A DNA stretch of 64,000 nucleotides from an uncultured Halobacteriovorax sp. (GCA_913061265.1 CAJXVS010000001.1:496001-560000); one strand, 5' to 3'; shown: positions 45,201 to 53,477, counted from the first letter of the stretch. Made by a program: numbers and translations. Notes: generated from the letters alone by a model not told the origin.

Positions 45201-46559
45201 ACAGCCGTAGACTTTCTGACAAGTAATACGGCCCTTCAAAGACTTTACATGAACCACAACGATATTGTTGACCTATCACCTATAAAGGAAAAATTTCCTG
45301 ACCTCAGTCGTCTCTATGTTTCTCATAGTCGAAATCTGAACTGCTCTTCTATTAATACTCTTTGGTATTACAAGTTTAGAAAGGTCAATACAACATGGAA
45401 CTATGAGCCCGAAGATTGCGTGATTACAGAAAGAGACCCCCTTACGGATTTTAGCTCTATTTTCACTGACTATAACCTCAGTTATCAGGTTAGAAATACT
45501 ATTGATAAAATGAGCGGTGACTTAGTCGCGGCTGACCTTTTAGGGAAGTCCACACTAAAGGCCAATAACATGAGTATTGAGAGTCTTGAAGGAATTCAGT
45601 ATTGGCCTTCTCTGACTCATTTAGAGCTAGCTACAAATACGATCTCAGACATAAGTCCATTACTTAGCTTACCTAATCTCGATCATCTTAATATTTCCGG
45701 GAACCCAGTTACAACCTTACCTGAGCTCTTAAGTAGAGATAATATTACCGAATTAAATATTTCAGATACTCAAATCAAAGAGATCTCAGAACTCCTTAAT
45801 ATGCCAAGTCTCAGCAAGGTTACTATGACTGGGCTAGACCTTGGCTGCGAACAGCTTATCTATGTTAATCAACTAGCGGCTAAAAACATTACAGTTGAAG
45901 TAAGTCCTTTTACTAATTGTAATCAGCCTGAATATTTATTAGAGGAAGAATCATCAGCATCCCTTATTCAGCACGCAAGTACTGACCTATCCAGTAATGA
46001 TATTAGTTATTCAGAAAGCTCTGAGCAGGAACTTGCCTTTGGAGCTTTTGATAATCTAAATGATACGGTAGAGCTCTTAGAGGCGAAAATAACATTCACT
46101 ATAGTAAGCTCTATCAGCGGACTAGCGAAGAACTTCAACAGCTCCCTCCCCCTAACTGGCTCACTTGAAATTTCAAATACTGTACTCATAACAAGTAGTG
46201 CCTCAAATCAATTAGCTCTTCCATTGGGAACAAGTTACTCAGACTTAAGTAAATCATTAGGCTTTACCAATAGCTTTGATTTAATTCCCCAAAGTACAGT
46301 ACAGGACTATCAAGATTACCGCTCCAGTGGAAGCAATACCGAAAAGTTTAAGGAAGTTGATCTAGATGGAACAAATGAAATAATCATCACCTTCACCGGT
46401 TCAGAGCTAAACTTCTTCAAAGCAGGAAGTCAGCCAACTTTTAAAGTTAACCTTGAATCAAATGCATCAGTTAAATCTGGTAATGAGGATCTGCTCTATG
46501 ACTTTGATTCGAGTACAAATGTGCAAATAAAAGTCGAATATAAATATCAAAATAAATAA
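42297..46559 (+). CDS. Giant LruC/leucine-rich-repeat lipoprotein
   Basis: 1420 residues, lipobox LSC (Cys about 16). N-terminal beta domain, then LruC: FEDLWPTHGDQDFNDLVVNY at about residue 175 to MPPYNPFIIVNKDR. A beta-rich domain (about 455-640) is repeated at the C-terminus (about 1215-1420); both start with FxPFNNMDGKRELL / AFDNLNDTVELL and end with a V-x-Y-x-Y or IKYIW-like strand, as in choice-of-anchor type domains. Between them lie about 14 plus 5 internalin/SDS22-type leucine-rich repeats (LKTLNLNDNNLSNIDLLSNL period 22). Likely exposed at the surface and binding a protein or glycan ligand. Confidence 0.82.
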   Translation: MKYFFLTILLVTSLSCKLQEEAKPEKKNSNGTNERSDRVITPKGFDYKTTYTFNKTFLLRNEDNSPASNISVTVSYEDTKEQSKVLAKFNTNTTGELKLSLSIPAHISKLKLQYQGLKSNIIRTIIARRGITGMLLESLLDLFFPRAMAQDLSPSQVSYFPSQCTFGTLGFEDLWPTHGDQDFNDLVVNYNFAQNIDANNEITSMDITIQFVASGAGYSNGFAIELPISKDKISSISGNLITDNYLSFEESGVEAGHDKAVIIISDDVSQQIPKFSNVYEGRFLFAPYEFKVTVNFNTGVKVQDLSMPPYNPFIIVNKDRGREVHLPDYAPTKLADKKHFGQYHDDSVPESGRYYKDSGNNPWAIHIPVAFNYMREKQKINNGHKNFATWATSKGQSFNDWYLGKEGYRNDYFLFKKSLPLVLSPIITCEDEENTVTVTIKDGAEAEEVIDTIQVSEISINETHYEDNYSTNVNFQPFNNMDGKRELLYAKVSYNLSPSVSIVGKNIGGNSYGSAIVSSSQDASLSWSNGTLANDSFSRLTNIAKIYSGTFNQYLEFLNNGSHHTRFPKFNYSEDFRGQFVFSGDDLTIFQGANPISFTLDHSVTADLNSYEGSQVSVDTNFRIQGSVIIKYIWRQFGTSGVKFNDLNLENALRIKLGVWSGGINSAHCSGVETLDLSGYGITDLKGLEICTDLKTLNLNDNNLSNIDLLSNLSQLKKLYLKKNNISNLQGLSELLSLERLDLSENEITNLSPLSNLISMKYLYFHKNSVADISPLSKMVILDTLQGDWNSIVKVDAISNLANLRSIQLRFNQIDDGTPFGTLPDIRYLNLRTNKLKKFDWISNSTSLSHLVVSDNQISALPNLEKLDLMTGLYLDNNPITNLTNLAPVKDTMVTMLLSNTQLQNTSELKDMPKLTTLHLNNITVDMNDLITSPLLVDLNFTNNNILNKEQFHNLTNLKYLNLHGSGITAVDFLTSNTALQRLYMNHNDIVDLSPIKEKFPDLSRLYVSHSRNLNCSSINTLWYYKFRKVNTTWNYEPEDCVITERDPLTDFSSIFTDYNLSYQVRNTIDKMSGDLVAADLLGKSTLKANNMSIESLEGIQYWPSLTHLELATNTISDISPLLSLPNLDHLNISGNPVTTLPELLSRDNITELNISDTQIKEISELLNMPSLSKVTMTGLDLGCEQLIYVNQLAAKNITVEVSPFTNCNQPEYLLEEESSASLIQHASTDLSSNDISYSESSEQELAFGAFDNLNDTVELLEAKITFTIVSSISGLAKNFNSSLPLTGSLEISNTVLITSSASNQLALPLGTSYSDLSKSLGFTNSFDLIPQSTVQDYQDYRSSGSNTEKFKEVDLDGTNEIIITFTGSELNFFKAGSQPTFKVNLESNASVKSGNEDLLYDFDSSTNVQIKVEYKYQNK

Positions 46560-46584
46560 TAGTACAGATAGGGAAAGCCATAAG

Positions 46585-47637
46585 ATGCTTCAAAATTACT
46601 ATTTACCATGCCTTAATGGATGGAGAGCTATATCAATTATTCTAGTGATGCTCTTCCATGGGACTTGGTTTTACCTATCCCCTGAAGGAGTTATACCTAG
46701 TCCAAGACTTTGGGAGATCCTCCAAAAAGGAAGCTACGGAGTAAGTATCTTTTTTTCTATTAGTGGTTTTCTTATAACCAGTAGAGTTTTAAAAGAAATA
46801 GAGACTCATGGAAACTTCAATGCGAAAGAATTTTATATAAAAAGATTTTTTAGAATTATTCCCCCTTATTTTTTTTATATCCTAGTCATATCGACGCTTT
46901 CACTCTTTGGAACTGCCACCATAACAGTAGATGAAATATTAAGTTCCTTATCCTTCCTTCGTATATATCTTGTTGAAAATGAAGGTTGGTATACGGGACA
47001 TTTTTGGTCCTTATGCGTGGAGGAACATTTCTATATCATTTTAGGTTTTGTTTTTATGCTCATTCGTTTAAAAAGAATTCCTCTACTTCTCTTTGCATCC
47101 TTGGTCGCGATATTAGTATGGAGATCCTTGAGCTATCGCTACAAGGATCAAATTGATCTTGATCAGGTGATACGTTTTACAAGAGCTCTCTCTCAAATGG
47201 ACTATATGATATGGGGATGCCTCTATGCCCTTTTAAATTCGAAGCTTCAAAATTTTTACAAAAAGGCTAGCGGCTTACAATGGCCTATAATAATCATTAC
47301 CTCCATAATGATTCTTTTCGAGTTTAGGGGTAAGAGTTCTATTCTTCCTTTTATGGTAGCTACTTCAATTTATTTTACTGTAATTTGTCCTCAAAGTTTT
47401 ACACTCAAATTACTTGAGAACAAACTTGTATATTTTATTGGAAAGATTAGTTACAGTCTTTATCTTTGGCAGCAGTTATTTTTTACTAAACCAGGAGCGG
47501 AGTTTTCGCAAAACTTTGGCTTACAAAATAGTTGGTTTTCCATAGTACCAATTTTTTCTCTCGCCTACTTCTCTTATCAATACATCGAAGAGCCTACGAT
47601 AAGGGTCGGGAGGAAATGGATAAAAGAGAAGGTGTAA
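46585..47637 (+). CDS. Membrane-bound acyltransferase 3 family (OafA-like)
   Basis: 350 residues with about 10 transmembrane segments. PCLNGWRAISIILVMLFHGTWF carries the family's conserved Arg and His of the first helix; FFRIIPPYFFYILVI and GHFWSLCVEEHFYIILGF (with the E-H-F motif) follow. These enzymes transfer acetyl groups to sugars of surface polysaccharides. It begins 25 nt after the giant lipoprotein gene with AGGGAAAG upstream, so it is probably co-transcribed. A role in decorating the local polysaccharide or lipopolysaccharide is plausible. Confidence 0.85.
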   Translation: MLQNYYLPCLNGWRAISIILVMLFHGTWFYLSPEGVIPSPRLWEILQKGSYGVSIFFSISGFLITSRVLKEIETHGNFNAKEFYIKRFFRIIPPYFFYILVISTLSLFGTATITVDEILSSLSFLRIYLVENEGWYTGHFWSLCVEEHFYIILGFVFMLIRLKRIPLLLFASLVAILVWRSLSYRYKDQIDLDQVIRFTRALSQMDYMIWGCLYALLNSKLQNFYKKASGLQWPIIIITSIMILFEFRGKSSILPFMVATSIYFTVICPQSFTLKLLENKLVYFIGKISYSLYLWQQLFFTKPGAEFSQNFGLQNSWFSIVPIFSLAYFSYQYIEEPTIRVGRKWIKEKV

Positions 47638-47668
47638 CATGACTATGTTTTATTTGTTAATTTAGAAT

Positions 47669-49282
47669 TTAGTCGTTTTTTGCATATTCCTTCAAAATTT
47701 TTCTTATTTCTTCCAACAAAAAAGGCTTTGTAATAAAGCCAACCATCCCCGCATCGAGACAAGCTTTTTTATTTTTCTCAAATGCATTTGCAGTCATAGC
47801 TAAAATTGGCGGTGCATCCTCTTTATATTTACTTATTATTTCGACAGTAGTCTCAATTCCACTCATCACGGGCATTTCCATATCCATAAAAATTAAAAGA
47901 TATTCTTCCTTTGGCTTTTTATTTCCAGACGCTAGAAGGTCTAAAACTTTCTTTCCGCTCTCTAGTTGTATAGAATCGAAACCCAGTTTTTTAAATGTAT
48001 GAAAAGCTACCTTTCTATTGAATTTATTATCATCAACAACTAGAACTTTTTTAGTTTCAGTGGAACAATAATTATCAATATCAAACTGATCCTTTACCTT
48101 TGTTGAGTTTGACGCTTTATTTGAGGTCACAAGATTCAAACGAAATTCAAAGGTTGCCCCCTCGCCCTTCTTGCTCTTGACCTCAATCTGCCCACCCATA
48201 AGACGAACGATCTGTTCACAAATAGTTAACCCTAAACCTGTACCTTCTATCTCTTTATTTTTAACACTGCTTAATTGCGAAAATGGTTGAAAAAGATTCT
48301 TCATTTCTTCAGCTGAAATGCCATGGCCTTGATCAACGACAGAGAAAATGATTTCTGTTTTATCCCTAGTATTTATGCTCCCCGAACTACAGATAATTTC
48401 AATTTTTTTACCTTTTGGGGAAAACTTTATTGCGTTTGATAACAAATTATTTAATATCTGCTGAATTCGTATTTTATCACCTACATAATCATCGTGTTTT
48501 AAATTGTTTCGAAATTCAACTGTAACATCTCGATCTTTGGCCATTGCTTGAAAAATGTTAAGAACCTCATTTACCATCGAGGTAATATTGAGATTATCTT
48601 TCTCAAGAACGACATTACTAGATTCAAGTTTAGAAAAGTCGAGAATGTCATTTAAAAGTTTTAGAAGAATCGCTCCTGAGGAGTTAATCGTTTCGACTAT
48701 ATCCTTGTCCTCTTCATTTAAATCTGATTCAACTAATAATCTCGACATCCCTAGAATTCCATTAAGAGGGGTTCGTATTTCATGAGACATCATTGCCAGA
48801 AATGAGCTTTTTAATTTTGCTAGCTTATCCAGAGCTTCTTTCTCTTTTTCCGATTCAATCTTAGCCTCAAGTAAAGATTTATTTCTTACTTGAATTTGCT
48901 CGATAACATTTTTCATTATCAAAGCATCTGCGAGGAGACAATTTGGATGTCTCATTTCTTTAGTTAGTCCATATTGTGAAATTTCTGATATTTGTACTAA
49001 AGCTGGCCAAAATACGAAAAGAGTTTCTTTGTCTAATTCGTGGTTTGTTCCTCTAAGTTTGAAGGGTAGTTCTAAATGTTTTGCATGGATAATTTTATTA
49101 TTTATTTTTTTGGAGAAATCAGAAAAACATTTATCTTTTTGGAACCGAGGTTGAGAAAGTTCAAAGACATCCAAAAGAAGACTACCTATAACCTCTAATT
49201 TTAAGAAGTATTCTGATGCTTCAGTAATCATTCCTTTAGAGTCACATACTAACCAAAATGGTGATAAAGTGTTGAAGTCCAT
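47669..49282 (-). CDS. HNOBA-domain hybrid histidine kinase (NO-signalling partner)
   Basis: About 537 residues. N-terminal 150 residues match an H-NOX-associated domain: SPFWLVCDSKGMITEASEYF, LSQPRF, LFVFWPALVQISEISQYGL, NCLLADALIM. A short coiled coil (ESEKEKEALDKLAKLKSS) leads to the H-box AMMSHEIRTPLNG and the HATPase domain (NNLLSNAIKF, DQGHGI, GTGLGLTI). C-terminal receiver: VLVVDDNKFN, acceptor Asp in IFMDMEMP, TKPFL. The kinase would be controlled by the H-NOX protein encoded just upstream and pass phosphate on through its receiver. Start at ATG 49282 (TTG 3 nt earlier possible). Confidence 0.88.
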   Translation of the reverse strand: MDFNTLSPFWLVCDSKGMITEASEYFLKLEVIGSLLLDVFELSQPRFQKDKCFSDFSKKINNKIIHAKHLELPFKLRGTNHELDKETLFVFWPALVQISEISQYGLTKEMRHPNCLLADALIMKNVIEQIQVRNKSLLEAKIESEKEKEALDKLAKLKSSFLAMMSHEIRTPLNGILGMSRLLVESDLNEEDKDIVETINSSGAILLKLLNDILDFSKLESSNVVLEKDNLNITSMVNEVLNIFQAMAKDRDVTVEFRNNLKHDDYVGDKIRIQQILNNLLSNAIKFSPKGKKIEIICSSGSINTRDKTEIIFSVVDQGHGISAEEMKNLFQPFSQLSSVKNKEIEGTGLGLTICEQIVRLMGGQIEVKSKKGEGATFEFRLNLVTSNKASNSTKVKDQFDIDNYCSTETKKVLVVDDNKFNRKVAFHTFKKLGFDSIQLESGKKVLDLLASGNKKPKEEYLLIFMDMEMPVMSGIETTVEIISKYKEDAPPILAMTANAFEKNKKACLDAGMVGFITKPFLLEEIRKILKEYAKND

Positions 49283-49287
49283 CAAGT

Positions 49288-49833
49288 TTAAAAAGTCACT
49301 CTAAAAGCGAAAGAGCAAGTAACACCTTTTAAATCTTCCACTATCTCTATTTTACAAGGCTTATCAAACATCTTAAAAATTCCTTTTAGCAGTCCAACAA
49401 CAAAGAATTGAAGCGGAAGCTCTCGGCTAGTAGAATAATAAACTAGAACTTTATTTTCAGACTCTCTTTCAGTCCAAAAAGATGGTGCAGTTAGATTATC
49501 AAAAGTTAATTCTAACCTTGAATGTAGTGCATCCAGAGACTCGATTAATTCAACAGGTCCCGAAGCAAAAGAATGCAAAATCGTTTGGTACTCTGATTCC
49601 TGTGTATAGTGAACCCAAAACTTTCCAAAAGATTCCAAAATAACCTCTGCTCCCTCTCCAGTTAATTTTGAATAAGCAAGAATAGCGTCAAGAGTTACCT
49701 TGTCATCATATTGTTCGAAATCATTAAAATCTAATGGTTCAGAATTAAGAGATTTGCAAACTGCTACCCAAGCCTCATCTCCTTTATCTTCAATAATCAT
49801 AGTTTTAAAAGCTTTATTGATTAACCCATACAT
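49288..49833 (-). CDS. H-NOX heme nitric-oxide/oxygen-binding sensor
   Basis: 181 residues from MYGLINKAF, the standard H-NOX start; the ATG at 49833 has GGTGGGG about 6 nt upstream. Conserved features: GDEAWVAV, YDDKVTLDAILAYSKLTG, LESFGKFWVHYT, proximal heme-ligand His in LDALHSRLEL (about residue 104) and APSFW. The heme-propionate motif YxSxR reads YYSTSREL here: the Arg is displaced by one or replaced by Ser. It binds heme and NO and regulates its neighbour kinase. The pair is a two-gene unit with no other members. Confidence 0.88.
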   Translation of the reverse strand: MYGLINKAFKTMIIEDKGDEAWVAVCKSLNSEPLDFNDFEQYDDKVTLDAILAYSKLTGEGAEVILESFGKFWVHYTQESEYQTILHSFASGPVELIESLDALHSRLELTFDNLTAPSFWTERESENKVLVYYSTSRELPLQFFVVGLLKGIFKMFDKPCKIEIVEDLKGVTCSFAFRVTF

Positions 49834-49974
49834 ATAATACCCCACCGTTAAATTACATAAATTATAATCCTAAAAGAGATGCCCTCCAATCACTTAATTT
49901 GAAAAACTATATTACTCAAGATTTTATTATTACCTCGATAGTTAGTTTAGCTTATTCGTTGTAATATAAGGCCT

Positions 49975-50904
49975 ATGCCAGAACAAACTAGAAAAGATTG
50001 GAAAGAACAAAGAGTTGTGATGGAACTTAATGCTCTAAGACGAGGTCCATTAGAAAAAAAGAGTAGAAATAGAAAAGAGTTATTTTCACATTTCGTTACT
50101 ATGATTAAGCTAATTATAAAATTTATTCCTCTTAGACTTCTAGGAAAAAATCTAGCTAAAGAATTACTTTACAGCGAGGAAGAATATTATTTTACTGACC
50201 TCCCCATTGCTTTTGATGGTTTAAGAATAGTTCACCTTTCTGATCTTCACTTAGATGAAAGACCTGATATGATTTTAAAAGTTAATGAGCTCTTAAAAGA
50301 TAAGTCTTTTGATCTTATAGTTATTACCGGAGATCTCTTCTCCTTTACTATCAATAACTCTAAAGAATTTAAAATATTTAAGGATGACTTCTATAAAATG
50401 TTAGAGGGGTTGCATCCAATCCATGGAATTATTGCTGTTCCCGGTAATCATGATTCTTCTGATCTAATTGAATTGCTAGAATCGGAAAGAGTTAAATTTT
50501 TATGTAATCAAATCCACTACATAAAAAAGAAAGGTCAAACCCTTCAAATTATTGGTACGGATGATCCTCATTACTTTTATTCTGACAACAGCCTAAAAGT
50601 ACTAGAAGAGGCTTCCAATCATTTCTCTGTTGCCTTAATTCATTCTCCAGAATTATCCTTTGAAGCATCGAACGCCGGGGTCAAGCTCTATTTATGTGGA
50701 CATACTCACGGTGGACAAATTAGATGGCCATTTAATTACGCTCCTGTAAAACGTATATTTAGGGCACGGGAGTTTTACTTTAGAAGATGGAAGTATAAAA
50801 AAATGGAAGGCTTTACTAGTACAGGTATAGGAACCTCTGCAATTGCTTGTAGGATAAATACTAGGGCTGAGGTCGTATGTCAGATTTTAAAAAGAAAGGT
50901 TTAG
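49975..50904 (+). CDS. Calcineurin-like metallophosphoesterase, YaeI/YkuE type
   Basis: 309 residues. Metal ligands in order: VHLSDLHLDE (DxH), VITGDLFS (GD), AVPGNHDSS (GNHD), IHSPEL, LCGHTHGGQIRWP (GHxH). A hydrophobic stretch at about 37-55 (FVTMIKLIIKFIPLRLLG) may attach it to the membrane, as in YaeI, which hydrolyses a lipid-linked phosphodiester. Ends directly before copy B of the 150-bp repeat, whose ATG lies 3 nt after the stop codon. Standalone gene. Confidence 0.85.
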   Translation: MPEQTRKDWKEQRVVMELNALRRGPLEKKSRNRKELFSHFVTMIKLIIKFIPLRLLGKNLAKELLYSEEEYYFTDLPIAFDGLRIVHLSDLHLDERPDMILKVNELLKDKSFDLIVITGDLFSFTINNSKEFKIFKDDFYKMLEGLHPIHGIIAVPGNHDSSDLIELLESERVKFLCNQIHYIKKKGQTLQIIGTDDPHYFYSDNSLKVLEEASNHFSVALIHSPELSFEASNAGVKLYLCGHTHGGQIRWPFNYAPVKRIFRAREFYFRRWKYKKMEGFTSTGIGTSAIACRINTRAEVVCQILKRKV

Positions 50905-50906
50905 CT

Positions 50907-51055
50907 ATGCCCGAACTACCCGAATTTTTACTAACCAAAAGCTAGTCAAAAATTTCGATAGGTTACAAAGAAAAGATCCAGCCTCTTCGTTTCTATTTTC
51001 ATTTGATTTCAATTGGTTTCATTTTAGTTCACGAAAGCGGTTCCACTGGTTCCAC
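50907..51055 (+). repeat. Copy B of the 150-bp fpg-start-like repeat
   Basis: Starts ATGCCCGAACTACCCGAA (MPELPE, then FLLTKS and stop); AAAGG lies upstream in the end of the preceding gene. About 96% identical to copy A (9321) over 149 nt, then the two diverge. The TTTCA-type words follow from about +89. All copies are on the plus strand. Confidence 0.85.
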
Positions 51056-51068
51056 TGGATTCACCGTT

Positions 51069-51365
51069 CTATATTTCTTCACCAATTGAGATTGATATCG
51101 AAAGAAAAGCGAGGTCTCTTAGAGGGAGGAGATCCTTATATTCTGAACTTAGAAAAACGCTATCCACCGCCTCCTCGTTTGGAAACTCAAAAAGCACGAC
51201 CCTGTTATAACTCATTGTACCTTTGATACTCCTCGTGAGTTTTGCTTTTTTTAGAACTCTTCCACCTGCCTTCATAATAAGCTCTCCAGCTTTTGTTGAA
51301 TATTCTTTAAGTGAATTTTGCTCATCTGGGTTTGCTTGAGCTGAGACGATTACAATTGTACTCAT
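51069..51365 (-). CDS. DUF1330 family small protein
   Basis: 98 residues. Pattern of the DUF1330 family, a dimeric ferredoxin-like fold: IVIVSAQANPDEQNSLKEYSTKAGELIMKAGGRVL, then VVLFEFPNEEAVDSVFLSSEYKDLLPLRDLAF. Function unknown; members often accompany oxidoreductases. Last gene of the five-gene operon headed by the YceI gene. Its end lies close to copy B. Confidence 0.8.
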   Translation of the reverse strand: MSTIVIVSAQANPDEQNSLKEYSTKAGELIMKAGGRVLKKAKLTRSIKGTMSYNRVVLFEFPNEEAVDSVFLSSEYKDLLPLRDLAFLSISISIGEEI

Positions 51366-51378
51366 AAATATTCCTTTT

Positions 51379-51912
51379 TTATTGAACGTTTGTTTTTAAT
51401 TTTTTGCCTGTTATAAAATTATAAGATTCTATGATCAGTTGAAAGACTACTTCCATCTCATCTTTTGTTTGAGGGGTATAAATCAGAATAAGCCCTTCCC
51501 AGCCTCTTCTTTGAAAAGCAAGAGGATGGTGTACTGCCCAACCTGCTTTAACGGCCTCCTTTGCTCTAAGCGGAGGAAGATGAGCGTGAAGGCTTCCGTC
51601 AGGATGAAAGTGTGAGAACTCTCGTCCCGAAAGAAAGAGTTCAGGTCTTTTTGCCGTTACACTTTTATTTAACCAGATGGCCTTCGCCTTGGCATAAGGC
51701 GTAAATGAGGAACGCTCTTCAATTCCGGCCAGCAAATAGGTTCTTCTCACTAGCTCTTCATATAAATGCTTGGGAACCTTAATCCCAATCTGTTTATGAG
51801 GAATACTAGAAGTCGTCTCTGGCCGAGCGCTAGTCCTTACAAGTAAAGGTTCAACAGCAAGAAGTTCCATCGATACTAAATTAAAAAATAATAAAAATAA
51901 AACATTCTTCAT
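51379..51912 (-). CDS. Exported DUF5519 (luciferase-domain) family protein
   Basis: 177 residues with a Sec signal peptide (about 1-19). The middle SGREFSHFHPDGSLHAHLPPLRAKEAVKAGWAVHHPLA contains the His-rich pattern (HxHPxGSLHxxLP...GW..HPLA) of the DUF5519 family. The His clusters suggest a metal or ligand site. Periplasmic by prediction. Part of the operon with the CDGSH-glutamate synthase fusion. No reaction can be assigned. Confidence 0.75.
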   Translation of the reverse strand: MKNVLFLLFFNLVSMELLAVEPLLVRTSARPETTSSIPHKQIGIKVPKHLYEELVRRTYLLAGIEERSSFTPYAKAKAIWLNKSVTAKRPELFLSGREFSHFHPDGSLHAHLPPLRAKEAVKAGWAVHHPLAFQRRGWEGLILIYTPQTKDEMEVVFQLIIESYNFITGKKLKTNVQ

Positions 51913-51922
51913 ATGCCCTCCC

Positions 51923-53461
51923 CTATTTATAAGAGCTCAATCCACTGAATTTAACCCCAGAGAGATCACTCATTTCTCGTTTCCAAGTTGTTAAATCGCT
52001 CGGTGAAAGTTTTGATAGATGATCATGGCCGCATGCTCGTGACATGATCTTTACGAGCTCAACTGATGAGTCAAAAAATCTGGCCAATCTTTTAGAAGCA
52101 TCCAGTACATTAATTTTTTTTCTAAGCTCAGGTTTTTGGGTAGCGATTCCTGCAGGACAATTATTTGTATTGCACATACGCGCGCCAACACAACCAATTG
52201 CTTGCATGGCCGAGTTAGATACGGCTATTCCATCTGCTCCTAAAGCTAGTGCTTTTGCAAAATCAGAAGGAGTTCTTAAGCCCCCAGTAATAATCAAAGT
52301 TACATGATCGTAGCCTTTTGAATCTAAATAGTGTCTTGCTCTAGCGAGAGCTGGAATTGTTGGTACAGAAATATTGTCCCTAAAGATTAGTGGCGCTGCA
52401 CCAGTTCCTCCGCCTCTTCCATCTAAAATAATATAGTCGGCACTTGCCTGGACAGCAAATTCAATATCTTCTTCAATATGTTGAGCTGATAATTTGAATC
52501 CTATAGGTATTCCACCTGTAACTTCCCTAACTCTATCAGAGAATTTTTTAAAATCTTCCACAGTATTTAGATCTGTAAAAGTTGAAGGAGAAATTGCGTC
52601 TTGTCCTTCTGCAATTTGCCTAACTTCTGAAATCTTTCCTTTAACCTTATTCCCCGGAAGGTGACCACCAGTTCCTGTTTTGGCACCCTGCCCTCCTTTA
52701 AAGTGAAAGGCCTGCACGTTCTTTAGCTTATCTTCAGAATAACCAAACTTTGCTGAAGCAAGTTCATAGAAATAACGAGAATTACTTTCTTGTTCCTCAG
52801 GTAGCATCCCACCTTCTCCAGAACAAATACCGGTGCCGGCCTCCTCTGCTCCTTTAGCTAAAGCGACTTTAGCCTCTTCTGAAAGAGCCCCAAAACTCAT
52901 ATCAGAAACAAAAAGAGGAATCTTTAAACTAAGAGGTTTTTTTGACTTTGGACCAATAATTAGTTCCGTCCCAACCTTTGCTTCGTCAAATAAGGGCTTC
53001 GTTGCCATTTGCCCAGTAATAAACTGAATATCATCCCATCTTGGAAGATCCTTTCCAGGAACCCCCATAGCTCCCATTTCACCATGATGACCTACTTTAG
53101 AGAGACCATTTTTAGCAAGTTCATGGATAAAGGCCACATGTGGCTCTTCTGGAGTTGGAGTAGCATCATCAGTAGAGTTAGATGAACTCGGCGAACTAAT
53201 TTGATCCTTTGAAATACTTTTATGACTTCCATCGCAATAAGGAGGGTTTTTAGATTGCTTACACATACAAAGAAAAGCATCACCATCTTCTTCGGCAGTG
53301 AATTTTTTAGGAGTAAAGCTTGTCCCTTTATGGCTTCCATCGCAAAAGGGCTGGCCACTTGATTTTCCACAAGCACACCAATAGTAATCTTCACCCTTAG
53401 TAACTTCCGTTTTTATAGGCTTATTGTCTGCAACAACGGCATTGTCTTTATCACTACTCAC
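51923..53461 (-). CDS. CDGSH iron-sulfur / FMN-dependent glutamate synthase-like fusion
   Basis: 512 residues. Two CDGSH [2Fe-2S] motifs at the N-terminus (YYWCACGKSSGQPFCDGSHK and FLCMCKQSKNPPYCDGSHK, residues about 25-80), an acidic/Ser linker, then a glutamate-synthase-type FMN barrel: VSDMSFGALSEEAKVALAKGAE, GEGGMLPEEQ, KGGQGAKTGTGGHLPG, YIILDGRGGGTGAAP, ITGGLRTPSDFAKALALGADGIAV, and CNTNNCPAGIATQ (3Fe-4S-type Cys). It lacks the glutamine amidotransferase domain of GltB. Fusion to CDGSH domains gives an internal electron supply. Substrate uncertain. Confidence 0.85.
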   Translation of the reverse strand: MSSDKDNAVVADNKPIKTEVTKGEDYYWCACGKSSGQPFCDGSHKGTSFTPKKFTAEEDGDAFLCMCKQSKNPPYCDGSHKSISKDQISSPSSSNSTDDATPTPEEPHVAFIHELAKNGLSKVGHHGEMGAMGVPGKDLPRWDDIQFITGQMATKPLFDEAKVGTELIIGPKSKKPLSLKIPLFVSDMSFGALSEEAKVALAKGAEEAGTGICSGEGGMLPEEQESNSRYFYELASAKFGYSEDKLKNVQAFHFKGGQGAKTGTGGHLPGNKVKGKISEVRQIAEGQDAISPSTFTDLNTVEDFKKFSDRVREVTGGIPIGFKLSAQHIEEDIEFAVQASADYIILDGRGGGTGAAPLIFRDNISVPTIPALARARHYLDSKGYDHVTLIITGGLRTPSDFAKALALGADGIAVSNSAMQAIGCVGARMCNTNNCPAGIATQKPELRKKINVLDASKRLARFFDSSVELVKIMSRACGHDHLSKLSPSDLTTWKREMSDLSGVKFSGLSSYK

Positions 53462-53477
53462 ACTTTGCTCCTTAAAA

